DNA of 64,000 nucleotides from Bacteroidota bacterium (GTDB lineage Bacteria; Bacteroidota; Bacteroidia; Bacteroidales; VadinHA17), in contig DRFJ01000017.1 of assembly GCA_011050615.1 (NCBI GenBank), positions 29,025-93,024 of the forward strand, in the 5' to 3' direction. Of the stretch, positions 33,496-41,844 are shown one piece after another (the first letter of the stretch is position 1; every line of letters starts with the position of its first letter). A program made the position numbers and the translations under genes. The notes under the pieces were generated by a model. It had not been told where the DNA came from and searched no databases. It saw nothing but the letters and a program-made list of their open reading frames with translations.

Positions 33496-35841
33496 TTATT
33501 TATCAAAGGTCCTTACCAGTCTGAAACCTATATTATCATATCCCTTATTAAGGTCGAAACTTTTTATCCGTGTATAAACCGTACAAGCATTATCGTTGTC
33601 GACCCAACTGCCTCCCCTGATTACCCTGGATGTTCCTTTTTCCGGTCCCATAGGATTTTCTGCAGGGGATACTGAATAATAGTCGGTTCCATAAATATCG
33701 TAACACAATTCGCTGACATTACCAGACATATCATAAATTCCCAGGCGGTTGGGTTTAAGCAGGCCTACCTTGTTAAGGCCCCTGTTGCCCCCCGGCATCA
33801 ACTGGCACGATGCATCCCTGCTGTTCCTGTAGTACCAGCCCAGCTCATCAAGGTCGTTTCCACCGGCATAGGTATTTGAGGTATTAATCCCTCCCTTTGC
33901 AGCAAATTCCCATTCTGCTTCAGTGGGAAGTCTCCCGCCGGCCCATTCGCAATACATCCGGGCTCCTTCCCAGCTTACCAGTATAGCCGGATAATCTCCG
34001 CAATCATCCCTTACACCGAATTTTCCGTCAGTGTAAGTAACAGGCACCTTAAAGCCTGTTTTTTCATAATCTTCTCCATATACTTTAAGGAAGTATACCG
34101 GGTACCCCTTAAGTAAAACAACATCGCCGCCACCTTCAAACTTTATCTCATCAATATGATAATTTAGAAATTTAACGAATTCTGCATTGGTCACTTCATA
34201 CTTGCCTATCATAAAAGAGTCAACCTTAACCTGGTGAACAGGCCGGGCTGTCCTGTCGGCGTCTTCACTTCCCATTGAAAAGAAATTCCCCTTCACCAGT
34301 ACCATTTCAGTTTTGATATAGGGGACAAATTCAACTGGTTCGGAATACACATAGCCCTTTTCATTCCTGGCATAGGCCCTGGCAAAGTATTTTATACCCG
34401 GTTCCAGCCCTGTTATCCTGTACTCATATTTACCGGCAGCGCCTTCAACAACAGCATAGTTATTATTCTTTGTCGGGCGGCTGATAGTATCCCATACTAT
34501 TCCCCTCTCTATTACATCAAGGCCCCCGTCATCAACCACATTTCCAATTACTGTGACAGATGAATAATCAATATCAGTCACTCCGTCCGTTGCAACTTCG
34601 GGAATACCCAGTTTTGTTGACAGCATTATTTCCTCGCCGTAAGAAACACCTTCACTGTTTATTGCATAAGCTCTCAGATGATACTTTGTTCCAGGATCAA
34701 GGTCTTCAACAAAAGCTTCAAATTTGCCGGTTCCTTTTCCAAAACTTGACACGTTGGTATCTATAGTTGGTTCTTTAAGCATTGAATAGCAGATGCCGGC
34801 ATCAGTAACCTTATGACCGCCATCGTCAACTACTTCTATATTTATCCTTATTGAGCTCACCATAATCCGACCGGGTTCACCTGTTTTAACACTGGGCGGC
34901 CCGGTTGTTTTAAATTCTTTAATTTCACCATACCTGGCAGCAAACCTGTTCCTGGCGAAAGCCCTGAAATAATATTTTGTAAAGGGTTGCAGTCCATCCA
35001 GCTCTACCTTGAAAGAAGCCCTGCCGGAGGCGAAACTGACATTATCTTCCAGCTGTGGCTGGGGATTTTCCGAATATACAATACCATATCCCAGCAGTTT
35101 CTCACCTCCGTTAGTGATGAGGGTACCAGAAGCATCAACGGTTTTTGAGTGAATGTTGCTGACAGTCCCGGTCCGGATAACAGGAATTCCATTTTTTGTT
35201 TTAATGGTTATATATTCACTGTAGCTTGTTCCTGCTGCATTTATTGCATAAGCCCTGAGCCGAAGATCCGCATCCCTGGGAAAACCATCCACCATGCTTT
35301 CAGTTATAAGCCCGGTATCATCAATTATTAATTTCTGCTCTTCAGCCCCGGCATCTGCCACCGGGGTAAATAAAATTCCTTTTTCACTGATATCCAGCCC
35401 CCCTGAACTTGTAATGTCAAAGTTTGCCTTAACACAGGTAGCACCAATATCAGAAATTGACAGATTTGCCAGTGACGGATTAACTCCATTGATATTTATC
35501 GTCAGGACTTTTTCTGACAGCAGGCTGTCCTCATCCAGAGCATTAATTTTAATATAGTATTTTCCTGCATTTAGTTCGGATGTCTCCAGGGAATATCTGA
35601 ACAGACTGTCTATACCTGAGTAAATTTCTTCATCATTGAATGATACTTTTGCTGAAATCAGTTCTTCCCTGTCATCGGCAAAGCTTATTTCCAGGTCAAG
35701 TATATCACCATGAGATATACTTATTGTATCTGACTTATGGTTGTGAGAGATTGCCGGCGGATTATTTTTACACCCCCCGATGATAACAGCAAGCGTAACC
35801 ATAAGGAGAAGGAGCCTGAGATAATCTTTGGAATGGTACAT
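33496..35841 (-). CDS. Lipoprotein with Fn3-like repeats and a C-terminal FGE-like (SUMF1) domain
   Basis: The 781-residue lipoprotein (leader ends IIGGC) has an Ig-like region (about 35-120), then four or five Fn3-like repeats of 90-95 residues. Each repeat carries a version of DDGGLDVIERGIVW (ITSSGGLDISEKGILF, LITNGGEKLLGYGIVY, VVDDGGHKVTDAGICY). From about 520 the formylglycine-generating-enzyme fold is clear: MVLVKGNFFSMGS, GGRLPTEAEWEFAAKGG, GIYDMSGNVSEL and RVIRGGSWVDNDNACTVYTR. In true FGE the last motif has two cysteines (GGSYMCHRSYC). Here Asp replaces the first and only the second remains, so it is unlikely to mature sulfatases. Related FGE-like domains serve in adhesion and gliding-associated proteins. 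It faces the cell surface or periplasm. Its function is unknown. Confidence 0.8.
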   Translation of the reverse strand: MYHSKDYLRLLLLMVTLAVIIGGCKNNPPAISHNHKSDTISISHGDILDLEISFADDREELISAKVSFNDEEIYSGIDSLFRYSLETSELNAGKYYIKINALDEDSLLSEKVLTININGVNPSLANLSISDIGATCVKANFDITSSGGLDISEKGILFTPVADAGAEEQKLIIDDTGLITESMVDGFPRDADLRLRAYAINAAGTSYSEYITIKTKNGIPVIRTGTVSNIHSKTVDASGTLITNGGEKLLGYGIVYSENPQPQLEDNVSFASGRASFKVELDGLQPFTKYYFRAFARNRFAARYGEIKEFKTTGPPSVKTGEPGRIMVSSIRINIEVVDDGGHKVTDAGICYSMLKEPTIDTNVSSFGKGTGKFEAFVEDLDPGTKYHLRAYAINSEGVSYGEEIMLSTKLGIPEVATDGVTDIDYSSVTVIGNVVDDGGLDVIERGIVWDTISRPTKNNNYAVVEGAAGKYEYRITGLEPGIKYFARAYARNEKGYVYSEPVEFVPYIKTEMVLVKGNFFSMGSEDADRTARPVHQVKVDSFMIGKYEVTNAEFVKFLNYHIDEIKFEGGGDVVLLKGYPVYFLKVYGEDYEKTGFKVPVTYTDGKFGVRDDCGDYPAILVSWEGARMYCEWAGGRLPTEAEWEFAAKGGINTSNTYAGGNDLDELGWYYRNSRDASCQLMPGGNRGLNKVGLLKPNRLGIYDMSGNVSELCYDIYGTDYYSVSPAENPMGPEKGTSRVIRGGSWVDNDNACTVYTRIKSFDLNKGYDNIGFRLVRTFDK

Positions 35842-35925
35842 TTCAGTTAGTTTATAAGTTTATTAGGTTAAGGTCAGTACTAATATTATTACATAACTCT
35901 AACAAAAATATGAAAAAGAAACCAA

Positions 35926-38871
35926 TTAATCCATTATCTTATAATATTGATTCTTCAATGATTCAAACACAGACAATAGTTCTTCATATCTTTCCCAGGC
36001 ATCTTTACCAGGTTTCTGATCCGAACGGCTTATCATTGAATAGAGATACATTACCTGGTCAGACAGCATGGGCTGAGGGTATCTGATATCTTCCACTGTA
36101 ACAAGTTGTTTTTTAATTTCAAGCAGTTTTTTTCTCTTTGAGCCTTCCCTTCCCGTGATGGTTGTCCGGGTATTTCTTTCATTATCATCAGGCCCCAGTA
36201 CATTATTGATATCAGCTATCAGGGCTGAAGTTGCACTAAAGAGGTCCGCCACCCTCACAGACAGGTCAAATTGCTCCTTATAATCTTTATAAGTCATTCC
36301 TTCTTCTATAAGCCCTGGGTCTGGAAGCACATCAAAACTATTACTGATTTGTTCATCGTTTACTATCAGGCTTGCACTATATCTGGCAGGTATTACCTGT
36401 GGACCCCTGAACCACCTCGCAGGAGCATTTGGGGGAAGATCAACATCAGTCCTCAAGTCCCATATATACCGGTGGAAACCTGCCGAACCATCTTCATTGA
36501 TTGTTTTTACAAGTTCGCCTTCATTATTTCTGATCTCAATAACAGCAGAGGACACCTCTGAAGGAAGGTAAAAATCAAAATACACCCCCCTCCTTCCTGG
36601 TGACCTGAAAGCATCCTGTGTCTTAAAAAAGTAATTACCCTCATTTATTGTTCCGGGATCAAGTTCATGCAGAGGACTTATATTATCCATTATCCAGAAT
36701 GACCGTCCCATAGTTGAAAGAATAAGATCCTTCCTGTAGACTTTTATATCGGTCACCGGTACATCAGGCAGGTTTTGCCGGTAACTATACCAGCGTATCC
36801 CATCATCAAAAGAAATCAAAATACCATGTTCGGTACCGGCATAGAGTAATCCCTCCCTGTCAGGGTCTTCCCTTATGACCCTTACAGGGCAATCTGCTGG
36901 AATACCATTTGACCCGTCTGTAAGCAGCGTCCATGTATCACCATAGTTTTCTGTCCGGTATATATAAGGTTTCCAGTCGTTCAGAAGGTATCTGCAAACG
37001 GCTACATAGGCCTTTGCGGGATTATGAGGTGAAGCTTCTATTGTCTGCACTCTCCCTCCGGGAGGCAGGCCCTGGGGGGTAACATTGTTCCATTTCAGGC
37101 CTCCGTCTTTTGTTACATGAATGGGGCCGTCATTCGCGCCGGTCCATATCACACCTTTTTCCAGGGGTGATTCTGCAATTGCATAAAGAGTACTGTAAAA
37201 CTCCTCACCTGTAATATCCCTGGTTATTGGTGATCCTGAAATCACCTGTTTATCCTGTTCGAAGGCTGTGAGATCAGGTGAAATTGTCTCCCATGTTACA
37301 CCATCATCTTTCGTAACATGCACATATTGAGAGCAATGATATACCAGATCCGGGTCATGTGGCGACACCATTATCGGGGATACCCTCTGGAACCTGTATT
37401 TCAAGTCAGCAGGATTATGCCCGTACATATTAGCCGCACCCACATAATATTGTTTTTCCTGCCCGGTCTTTTTATTAAAAACACCAAAGCGGCCTTTACA
37501 GTTTGAATAGACTATATTATGATTACCGGGTTTTGGTACGGCGGGCCCTGTTTCGCAACCTCCAACAGCCATTATATGGTTATCCCTGTTTAACCATGCA
37601 GCCTTACCCGGCATAGCCACTGTGCTGTTATCCTGTTGTCCGGCATAGAGCCAGTAAGAAAACTGATCATCGACATTTACCTGGTAGAGTTCAGCTGTTG
37701 GCTGATTATCCTGTGCAGACCATGAATCACCGCCGTCGAGAGTTACATTGGCCCCGCCATCATTAGATTGAATAAATATATCAGGATTTGAAGGATTTAT
37801 CCACATATCATGATTATCCCCGTGCGGAGTTGATTTGCGGGTCCATGACTCACCCCTGTCTTCAGACTTGTAAAAGCCGGTTGAATTAACGTAAATAATA
37901 TCCGGCTCAGTTGGATCCACATCAATATTGGTATAATAGAAGGGACGGTCCAGGAGGAAGTTTTCCTTGCTCAGCAGTTCAAAGCTGTCGCCCCTGTTCC
38001 CGGAAAAATACACTCCTCCCTGATCATTTTCTGCCTCCATCAATACATAGAGATTATCAGGCTCAGCCGGACAAACAGCAAGGTCACTTTTACCAACAAT
38101 GCCCGAAGGCAGATCTTGTTCAAGTTTCTTCCATGTTTTACCGGCATCGGATGAACGGTAAACCCCGCCTTCTTCAGATCCGGAAATAATAGTCCATGGT
38201 TTTCTTTCAACTGTCCATGCTGAAGCATATAATATATCCGGGTTTCCCGGATGCATTTCTATATCACATATACCGGTCTTATCAGAGATATACAGCACCT
38301 TCTCCCATGTTTTTCCCCCATCGCCTGTCCTGAACACTCCTCTTTCCCTGTTAGGCCCGAAAGGATTCCCAATTGCTGCAGCATAGCATATATCCGGATT
38401 CTCAGGATTTATGACAATTGCGCCAATCTGGCCTGCATTTTCCAAACCTGTAAATTTCCAGGTTTTGCCGGCATTGTCAGAACGATACATACCCTTACCA
38501 ATAATAACATTACTTCTTATCCCGTCTGATCCCGTTCCGACATACACAATATCCGGATTGGACTGGGAAACACTTATTGCACCAACTGAACCTGTTTTAA
38601 AGAACCCGTCAGACACATTTTCCCAGCTTATGCCATAGTTCGTGGTTTTCCATACTCCTCCGCCGGTAGCACCCATATAGAAAACAGAAGTCTGTGATTC
38701 AATTCCTGCAACAGCTGTCACTCTCCCGCCCCGGCAGGGACCAACCATCCTGTATTGCATATCATCGAACACAGAACCGAAGGAGAAATCCTGAGCGGGC
38801 AAAAGCACTGTCAGAGAGAGGGTAAATAATATAACTGCAATGTTTTTCATACTGGTCTGTATTAATTTCAT
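35926..38871 (-). CDS. VPS10/sortilin-like BNR-repeat protein, exported
   Basis: This 981-residue secreted protein is a beta-propeller of many BNR/Asp-box repeats, such as GGVWKTTNYGISWENV, GMYRSDNAGKTWKF, GVFRTGDGGKTWEK, GVYRSSDAGKTWKK and GFYKSEDRGESWTR. The opening YRMVGPCRGGRVTAVAG is typical of the Bacteroidota group often called glycosyl hydrolase although hydrolase activity is unproven. The C-terminal ~250 residues form an Fn3-like domain and a helical end. The signal peptide fits either the ATG at 38871 or the one at 38850 (MKNIAVILFTLSL). The protein may bind peptides or glycans at the surface. It is not clearly linked to its neighbours. Confidence 0.82.
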   Translation of the reverse strand: MKLIQTSMKNIAVILFTLSLTVLLPAQDFSFGSVFDDMQYRMVGPCRGGRVTAVAGIESQTSVFYMGATGGGVWKTTNYGISWENVSDGFFKTGSVGAISVSQSNPDIVYVGTGSDGIRSNVIIGKGMYRSDNAGKTWKFTGLENAGQIGAIVINPENPDICYAAAIGNPFGPNRERGVFRTGDGGKTWEKVLYISDKTGICDIEMHPGNPDILYASAWTVERKPWTIISGSEEGGVYRSSDAGKTWKKLEQDLPSGIVGKSDLAVCPAEPDNLYVLMEAENDQGGVYFSGNRGDSFELLSKENFLLDRPFYYTNIDVDPTEPDIIYVNSTGFYKSEDRGESWTRKSTPHGDNHDMWINPSNPDIFIQSNDGGANVTLDGGDSWSAQDNQPTAELYQVNVDDQFSYWLYAGQQDNSTVAMPGKAAWLNRDNHIMAVGGCETGPAVPKPGNHNIVYSNCKGRFGVFNKKTGQEKQYYVGAANMYGHNPADLKYRFQRVSPIMVSPHDPDLVYHCSQYVHVTKDDGVTWETISPDLTAFEQDKQVISGSPITRDITGEEFYSTLYAIAESPLEKGVIWTGANDGPIHVTKDGGLKWNNVTPQGLPPGGRVQTIEASPHNPAKAYVAVCRYLLNDWKPYIYRTENYGDTWTLLTDGSNGIPADCPVRVIREDPDREGLLYAGTEHGILISFDDGIRWYSYRQNLPDVPVTDIKVYRKDLILSTMGRSFWIMDNISPLHELDPGTINEGNYFFKTQDAFRSPGRRGVYFDFYLPSEVSSAVIEIRNNEGELVKTINEDGSAGFHRYIWDLRTDVDLPPNAPARWFRGPQVIPARYSASLIVNDEQISNSFDVLPDPGLIEEGMTYKDYKEQFDLSVRVADLFSATSALIADINNVLGPDDNERNTRTTITGREGSKRKKLLEIKKQLVTVEDIRYPQPMLSDQVMYLYSMISRSDQKPGKDAWERYEELLSVFESLKNQYYKIMD

Positions 38872-39042
38872 TTAATCAATCCAAGATAATCATTTCCGTG
38901 TACGCTTATTATATTTTATAACAGTATGTCGGGATCATAGCTGGCCGGCAATTGTATCAGGCTGCCCCACAAGCTTATTGAACCATTTCTTACAAAAGCA
39001 GGACCTCGCATAAGCCTGGTATGTTTTTCTGGAAAATTAACT

Positions 39043-39050
39043 TACTTTTG
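39043..39050 (+). promoter_or_regulatory. -7 box upstream of the 7TM-HD gene
   Basis: TACTTTTG matches TAnnTTTG and ends 42 bases before the ATG at 39093. No convincing TTTG at -33. The remaining spacer 38872-39042 shows nothing else I would call. Confidence 0.4.
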
Positions 39051-39092
39051 CAATTAATATTGAGGATCACATAATTGTTTATAAACAGAAAA

Positions 39093-41204
39093 ATGTCTTT
39101 TACTGATTGGTGGTCAAAATCGAAGAAGAGTATCTGCCTGGGTATCTTATTCGGGCTGTCCATTGCCATTGTAACTTACTTATTACCCCGTGAGGGTAAA
39201 TTCAGGTATGAGTACCAGAAAGGAAGGCCCTGGATGCACGACGTATTGATTGCACCGATGGATTTTCCCGTTTACAAGACAGAGGCAGAGCTCAACAGGG
39301 AAAGGGATAGTGCCCTTGTATCATTCATTCCATATTTTGATTATGACACATCACTTATCAACTACCAGTTGGACAATTTCAATTCATATTTCAATGAAAT
39401 GCGGCTCGGTAATGCCGGCACCGAAGATGAACTATCGCCATCTGATTATGAAATGATTCGTATGGAACTGGCATCAACTATTAACGAGGTGTACGAAACC
39501 GGGATTTATGAGCGCAATGAATTCACTGAAAACCTGCACAGCAAGGATGAAAGCATAATGCTTGTCAAGGGCAATGTTGCTGAAAAGGTTCGCCTGAATG
39601 ACCTCTTTACCCACAAGGAAGCATATGAGTTTGTAAGAAATAAACGTCTTGAAATCCAGAATGAGATATCCGATAATGTTAACATGAACATTTTCGGCTT
39701 TTTGAGTGCCTTAAGTCTTGGCGATTTTATTCAGCCTAATATCAGCTATAATGAAGCCAGGTCGAATGCTGAAAGAAATAATATATTAAAGGATATCAGC
39801 CTCACCAGGGGAATGATACAGGAAGGAGAGCTTATCATTTCAAAGGGTGAACTGGTTAACAACTACCGTTTCCGGGTCCTGGAATCGTTCAGGCAGGAAT
39901 ACGGTGAGAGGATAGGTGTTTATAATTCATGGTTATTTATCTTTGGGCAGATTTTGATTGTGAGTGCATGTTTCCTTATTCTTTTTCTATTTCTTTACAA
40001 TTTCAGGAGGGAGGTCCTTGACTCATTTCTGAAAACTCTTTTCATACTGATTCTCCTGCTGGTATTTGTAGCACTGGCCAGGATTGTGATTGTTCTGCAG
40101 GGAATCAGTGTTTACCTGGTACCCTTTGCCCTGATACCAATTATTATAAGGACATTTTATGATCCCCGTCTTGCATTATTTATACTGATGGTTACCCTGA
40201 TGATTACCGGTTTTATTGTACCCAATTCCTTTGAGTTTATTTTTCTGAATTTCCTTGGTTCAGTAGTGGTCATATTCACTTTGACAAATACATACAGACG
40301 GGGAAAACTTTTCTTCTCGGCGTCAATGGTATTTCTCACTTTTTCGCTTGTATATTTTGGCATAGGTATCATACAGGAAGGTGACGTAAGTGAGATTGAC
40401 TGGTCAAATTACGCATGGTTTGCCGGTAATTCAGTTCTTCTGCTATTAAGTTACCCCCTTATATATATTTTCGAAAAAACCTTTGGTTTCCTTTCTGAAG
40501 CCACCATCTTTGAGTTATGTGACACCAACCAGCCATTGTTGAGACAGCTCGCAGAGGAAGCTCCCGGATCATTTCAACACTCCATGCAGGTGGCAAATCT
40601 TGCAGAGGAAGCAGCCAGGGCTGTGGGTGCCAACCCCCTGCTTGTCAGGGCCGGAGCCCTGTATCATGATATCGGCAAAGTATCGGGCTCTGAATATTTT
40701 ACTGAAAATCAGCCGGAGCAGTTTAATCCTCATGACAAGCTGGAACCTGAGAAAAGTGCGGAAATAATCATCGGTCATATTAAGAAGGGCCTTGACCTGG
40801 CAAAAAAATTCAATCTTCCACAACAGATCATAGATTTTATAAGGACACACCAGGGCACTACCAAGGCTTACTATTTCTACCGGCAGTATAAGAGCATGTA
40901 TCCGGCCCGTGATATTGACCTGAGCGAATTTACTTACCCCGGCCCCAAACCCTTCACTAAAGAACAGGCCATTCTGATGATGGCTGATGCTGTTGAAGCA
41001 TCATCAAGAAGCCTTAAAGAATACAGTGAAGAAAAAATAAGAAGCCTGGTTGACAGCATTATTGATAATCAGATGGAAGAAGGACAGTTTACACTGGCTC
41101 CAATAACATTCAGGGATATATCACAGATAAAGGCTTCCTTCGTAAGCCGGCTCAATACCATTTATCATGCCAGAATTGCGTATCCTGAAAAAGAGAAGGA
41201 ATGA
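39093..41204 (+). CDS. 7TM-HD phosphodiesterase, PgpH-like (c-di-AMP hydrolase family)
   Basis: The membrane enzyme (703 residues from the ATG at 39093; a TTG 18 bases earlier is open) has an anchor helix (about 15-30) and an extracytoplasmic 7TMR-HDED domain (about 50-280). About seven membrane helices follow (about 285-470). The cytoplasmic HD domain reads APGSFQHSMQVANLAEEAAR, AGALYHDIGKVSGSEYF, NPHDKL and IRTHQGTTKAYYFY. In PgpH of Listeria this layout cleaves c-di-AMP to pApA. All HD metal ligands are present. A role in osmotic or cell-wall signalling is likely. Its stop codon abuts the stop of the converging lolA gene with no base between. Confidence 0.9.
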   Translation: MSFTDWWSKSKKSICLGILFGLSIAIVTYLLPREGKFRYEYQKGRPWMHDVLIAPMDFPVYKTEAELNRERDSALVSFIPYFDYDTSLINYQLDNFNSYFNEMRLGNAGTEDELSPSDYEMIRMELASTINEVYETGIYERNEFTENLHSKDESIMLVKGNVAEKVRLNDLFTHKEAYEFVRNKRLEIQNEISDNVNMNIFGFLSALSLGDFIQPNISYNEARSNAERNNILKDISLTRGMIQEGELIISKGELVNNYRFRVLESFRQEYGERIGVYNSWLFIFGQILIVSACFLILFLFLYNFRREVLDSFLKTLFILILLLVFVALARIVIVLQGISVYLVPFALIPIIIRTFYDPRLALFILMVTLMITGFIVPNSFEFIFLNFLGSVVVIFTLTNTYRRGKLFFSASMVFLTFSLVYFGIGIIQEGDVSEIDWSNYAWFAGNSVLLLLSYPLIYIFEKTFGFLSEATIFELCDTNQPLLRQLAEEAPGSFQHSMQVANLAEEAARAVGANPLLVRAGALYHDIGKVSGSEYFTENQPEQFNPHDKLEPEKSAEIIIGHIKKGLDLAKKFNLPQQIIDFIRTHQGTTKAYYFYRQYKSMYPARDIDLSEFTYPGPKPFTKEQAILMMADAVEASSRSLKEYSEEKIRSLVDSIIDNQMEEGQFTLAPITFRDISQIKASFVSRLNTIYHARIAYPEKEKE

Positions 41205-41840
41205 TTATCTCATATCAATTATATCAACATCAGGGTAACCGGAAGGATCAAAGCTGAAAAAACTGTCAGGATATGATTTGCTGAGCTTGTATTCATGAAC
41301 ATTAATAAAAATATCAATAGCATCCTTCCTCCTGTACTCTGCCGATACCAGCCTGTTTTGTTTATCTATCAGCAGTCGTATTATACTGAAATCCGTAGCA
41401 GAAGGGTTCTCAGGGTAAAGATCTATAAGGCTTCCTTCCGGCAACACTTCAAGTAACCTGTATTTAAAATCATCCTTATACATATTGAAAAGTCTTGAAG
41501 GCGATGTAATAAAAATATCATCTCCCGGGTCAGGCAATGTTACTGTTACTTCCTTTACCCCGGGTGAAAGTGTCCACATCGATGATCCGTCATACCATAT
41601 GATATTTTCAGGTAACTGGAGCATATACATATTTTCTTTAATGACAAGCTGTCCGTCAGACACCTGTTCTGTACCTTCGATTTTATCCTGTATTCTGAGT
41701 GTGAAATTCATGCCTACCGCAGGAGCTGAAAGTGCGGCATCCGAGAATTTATCAAGTATGTCTTTAGCCACAGGGTCGGTCTGGGCACTGAGCAAACATC
41801 CGATCGACAATAGTATCAGGGTAATTATGCTTTTCATCAT
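41205..41840 (-). CDS. lolA: LolA-like outer-membrane lipoprotein carrier
   Basis: The 211-residue periplasmic protein has a signal peptide (LLSIGCLLSAQ, not a clear lipobox context) and the LolA half-barrel pattern (MNFTLRIQDKIEGTEQVSDG to QLVIKENMYMLQLPENIIWY then DGSSMWTLSPGVKEV). It ferries lipoproteins from the inner to the outer membrane. It is four bases downstream of ftsK on the same strand, an arrangement also found in other Bacteroidota and in E. coli (ftsK-lolA), which supports the call. Confidence 0.88.
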   Translation of the reverse strand: MMKSIITLILLSIGCLLSAQTDPVAKDILDKFSDAALSAPAVGMNFTLRIQDKIEGTEQVSDGQLVIKENMYMLQLPENIIWYDGSSMWTLSPGVKEVTVTLPDPGDDIFITSPSRLFNMYKDDFKYRLLEVLPEGSLIDLYPENPSATDFSIIRLLIDKQNRLVSAEYRRKDAIDIFINVHEYKLSKSYPDSFFSFDPSGYPDVDIIDMR

Positions 41841-41844
41841 ATTT

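Noticed and set aside
33496..35841. True formylglycine-generating enzyme serving the sulfatases
   Set aside because: The first of the two essential cysteines is Asp, and the gene is 29 kb away from the sulfatases.
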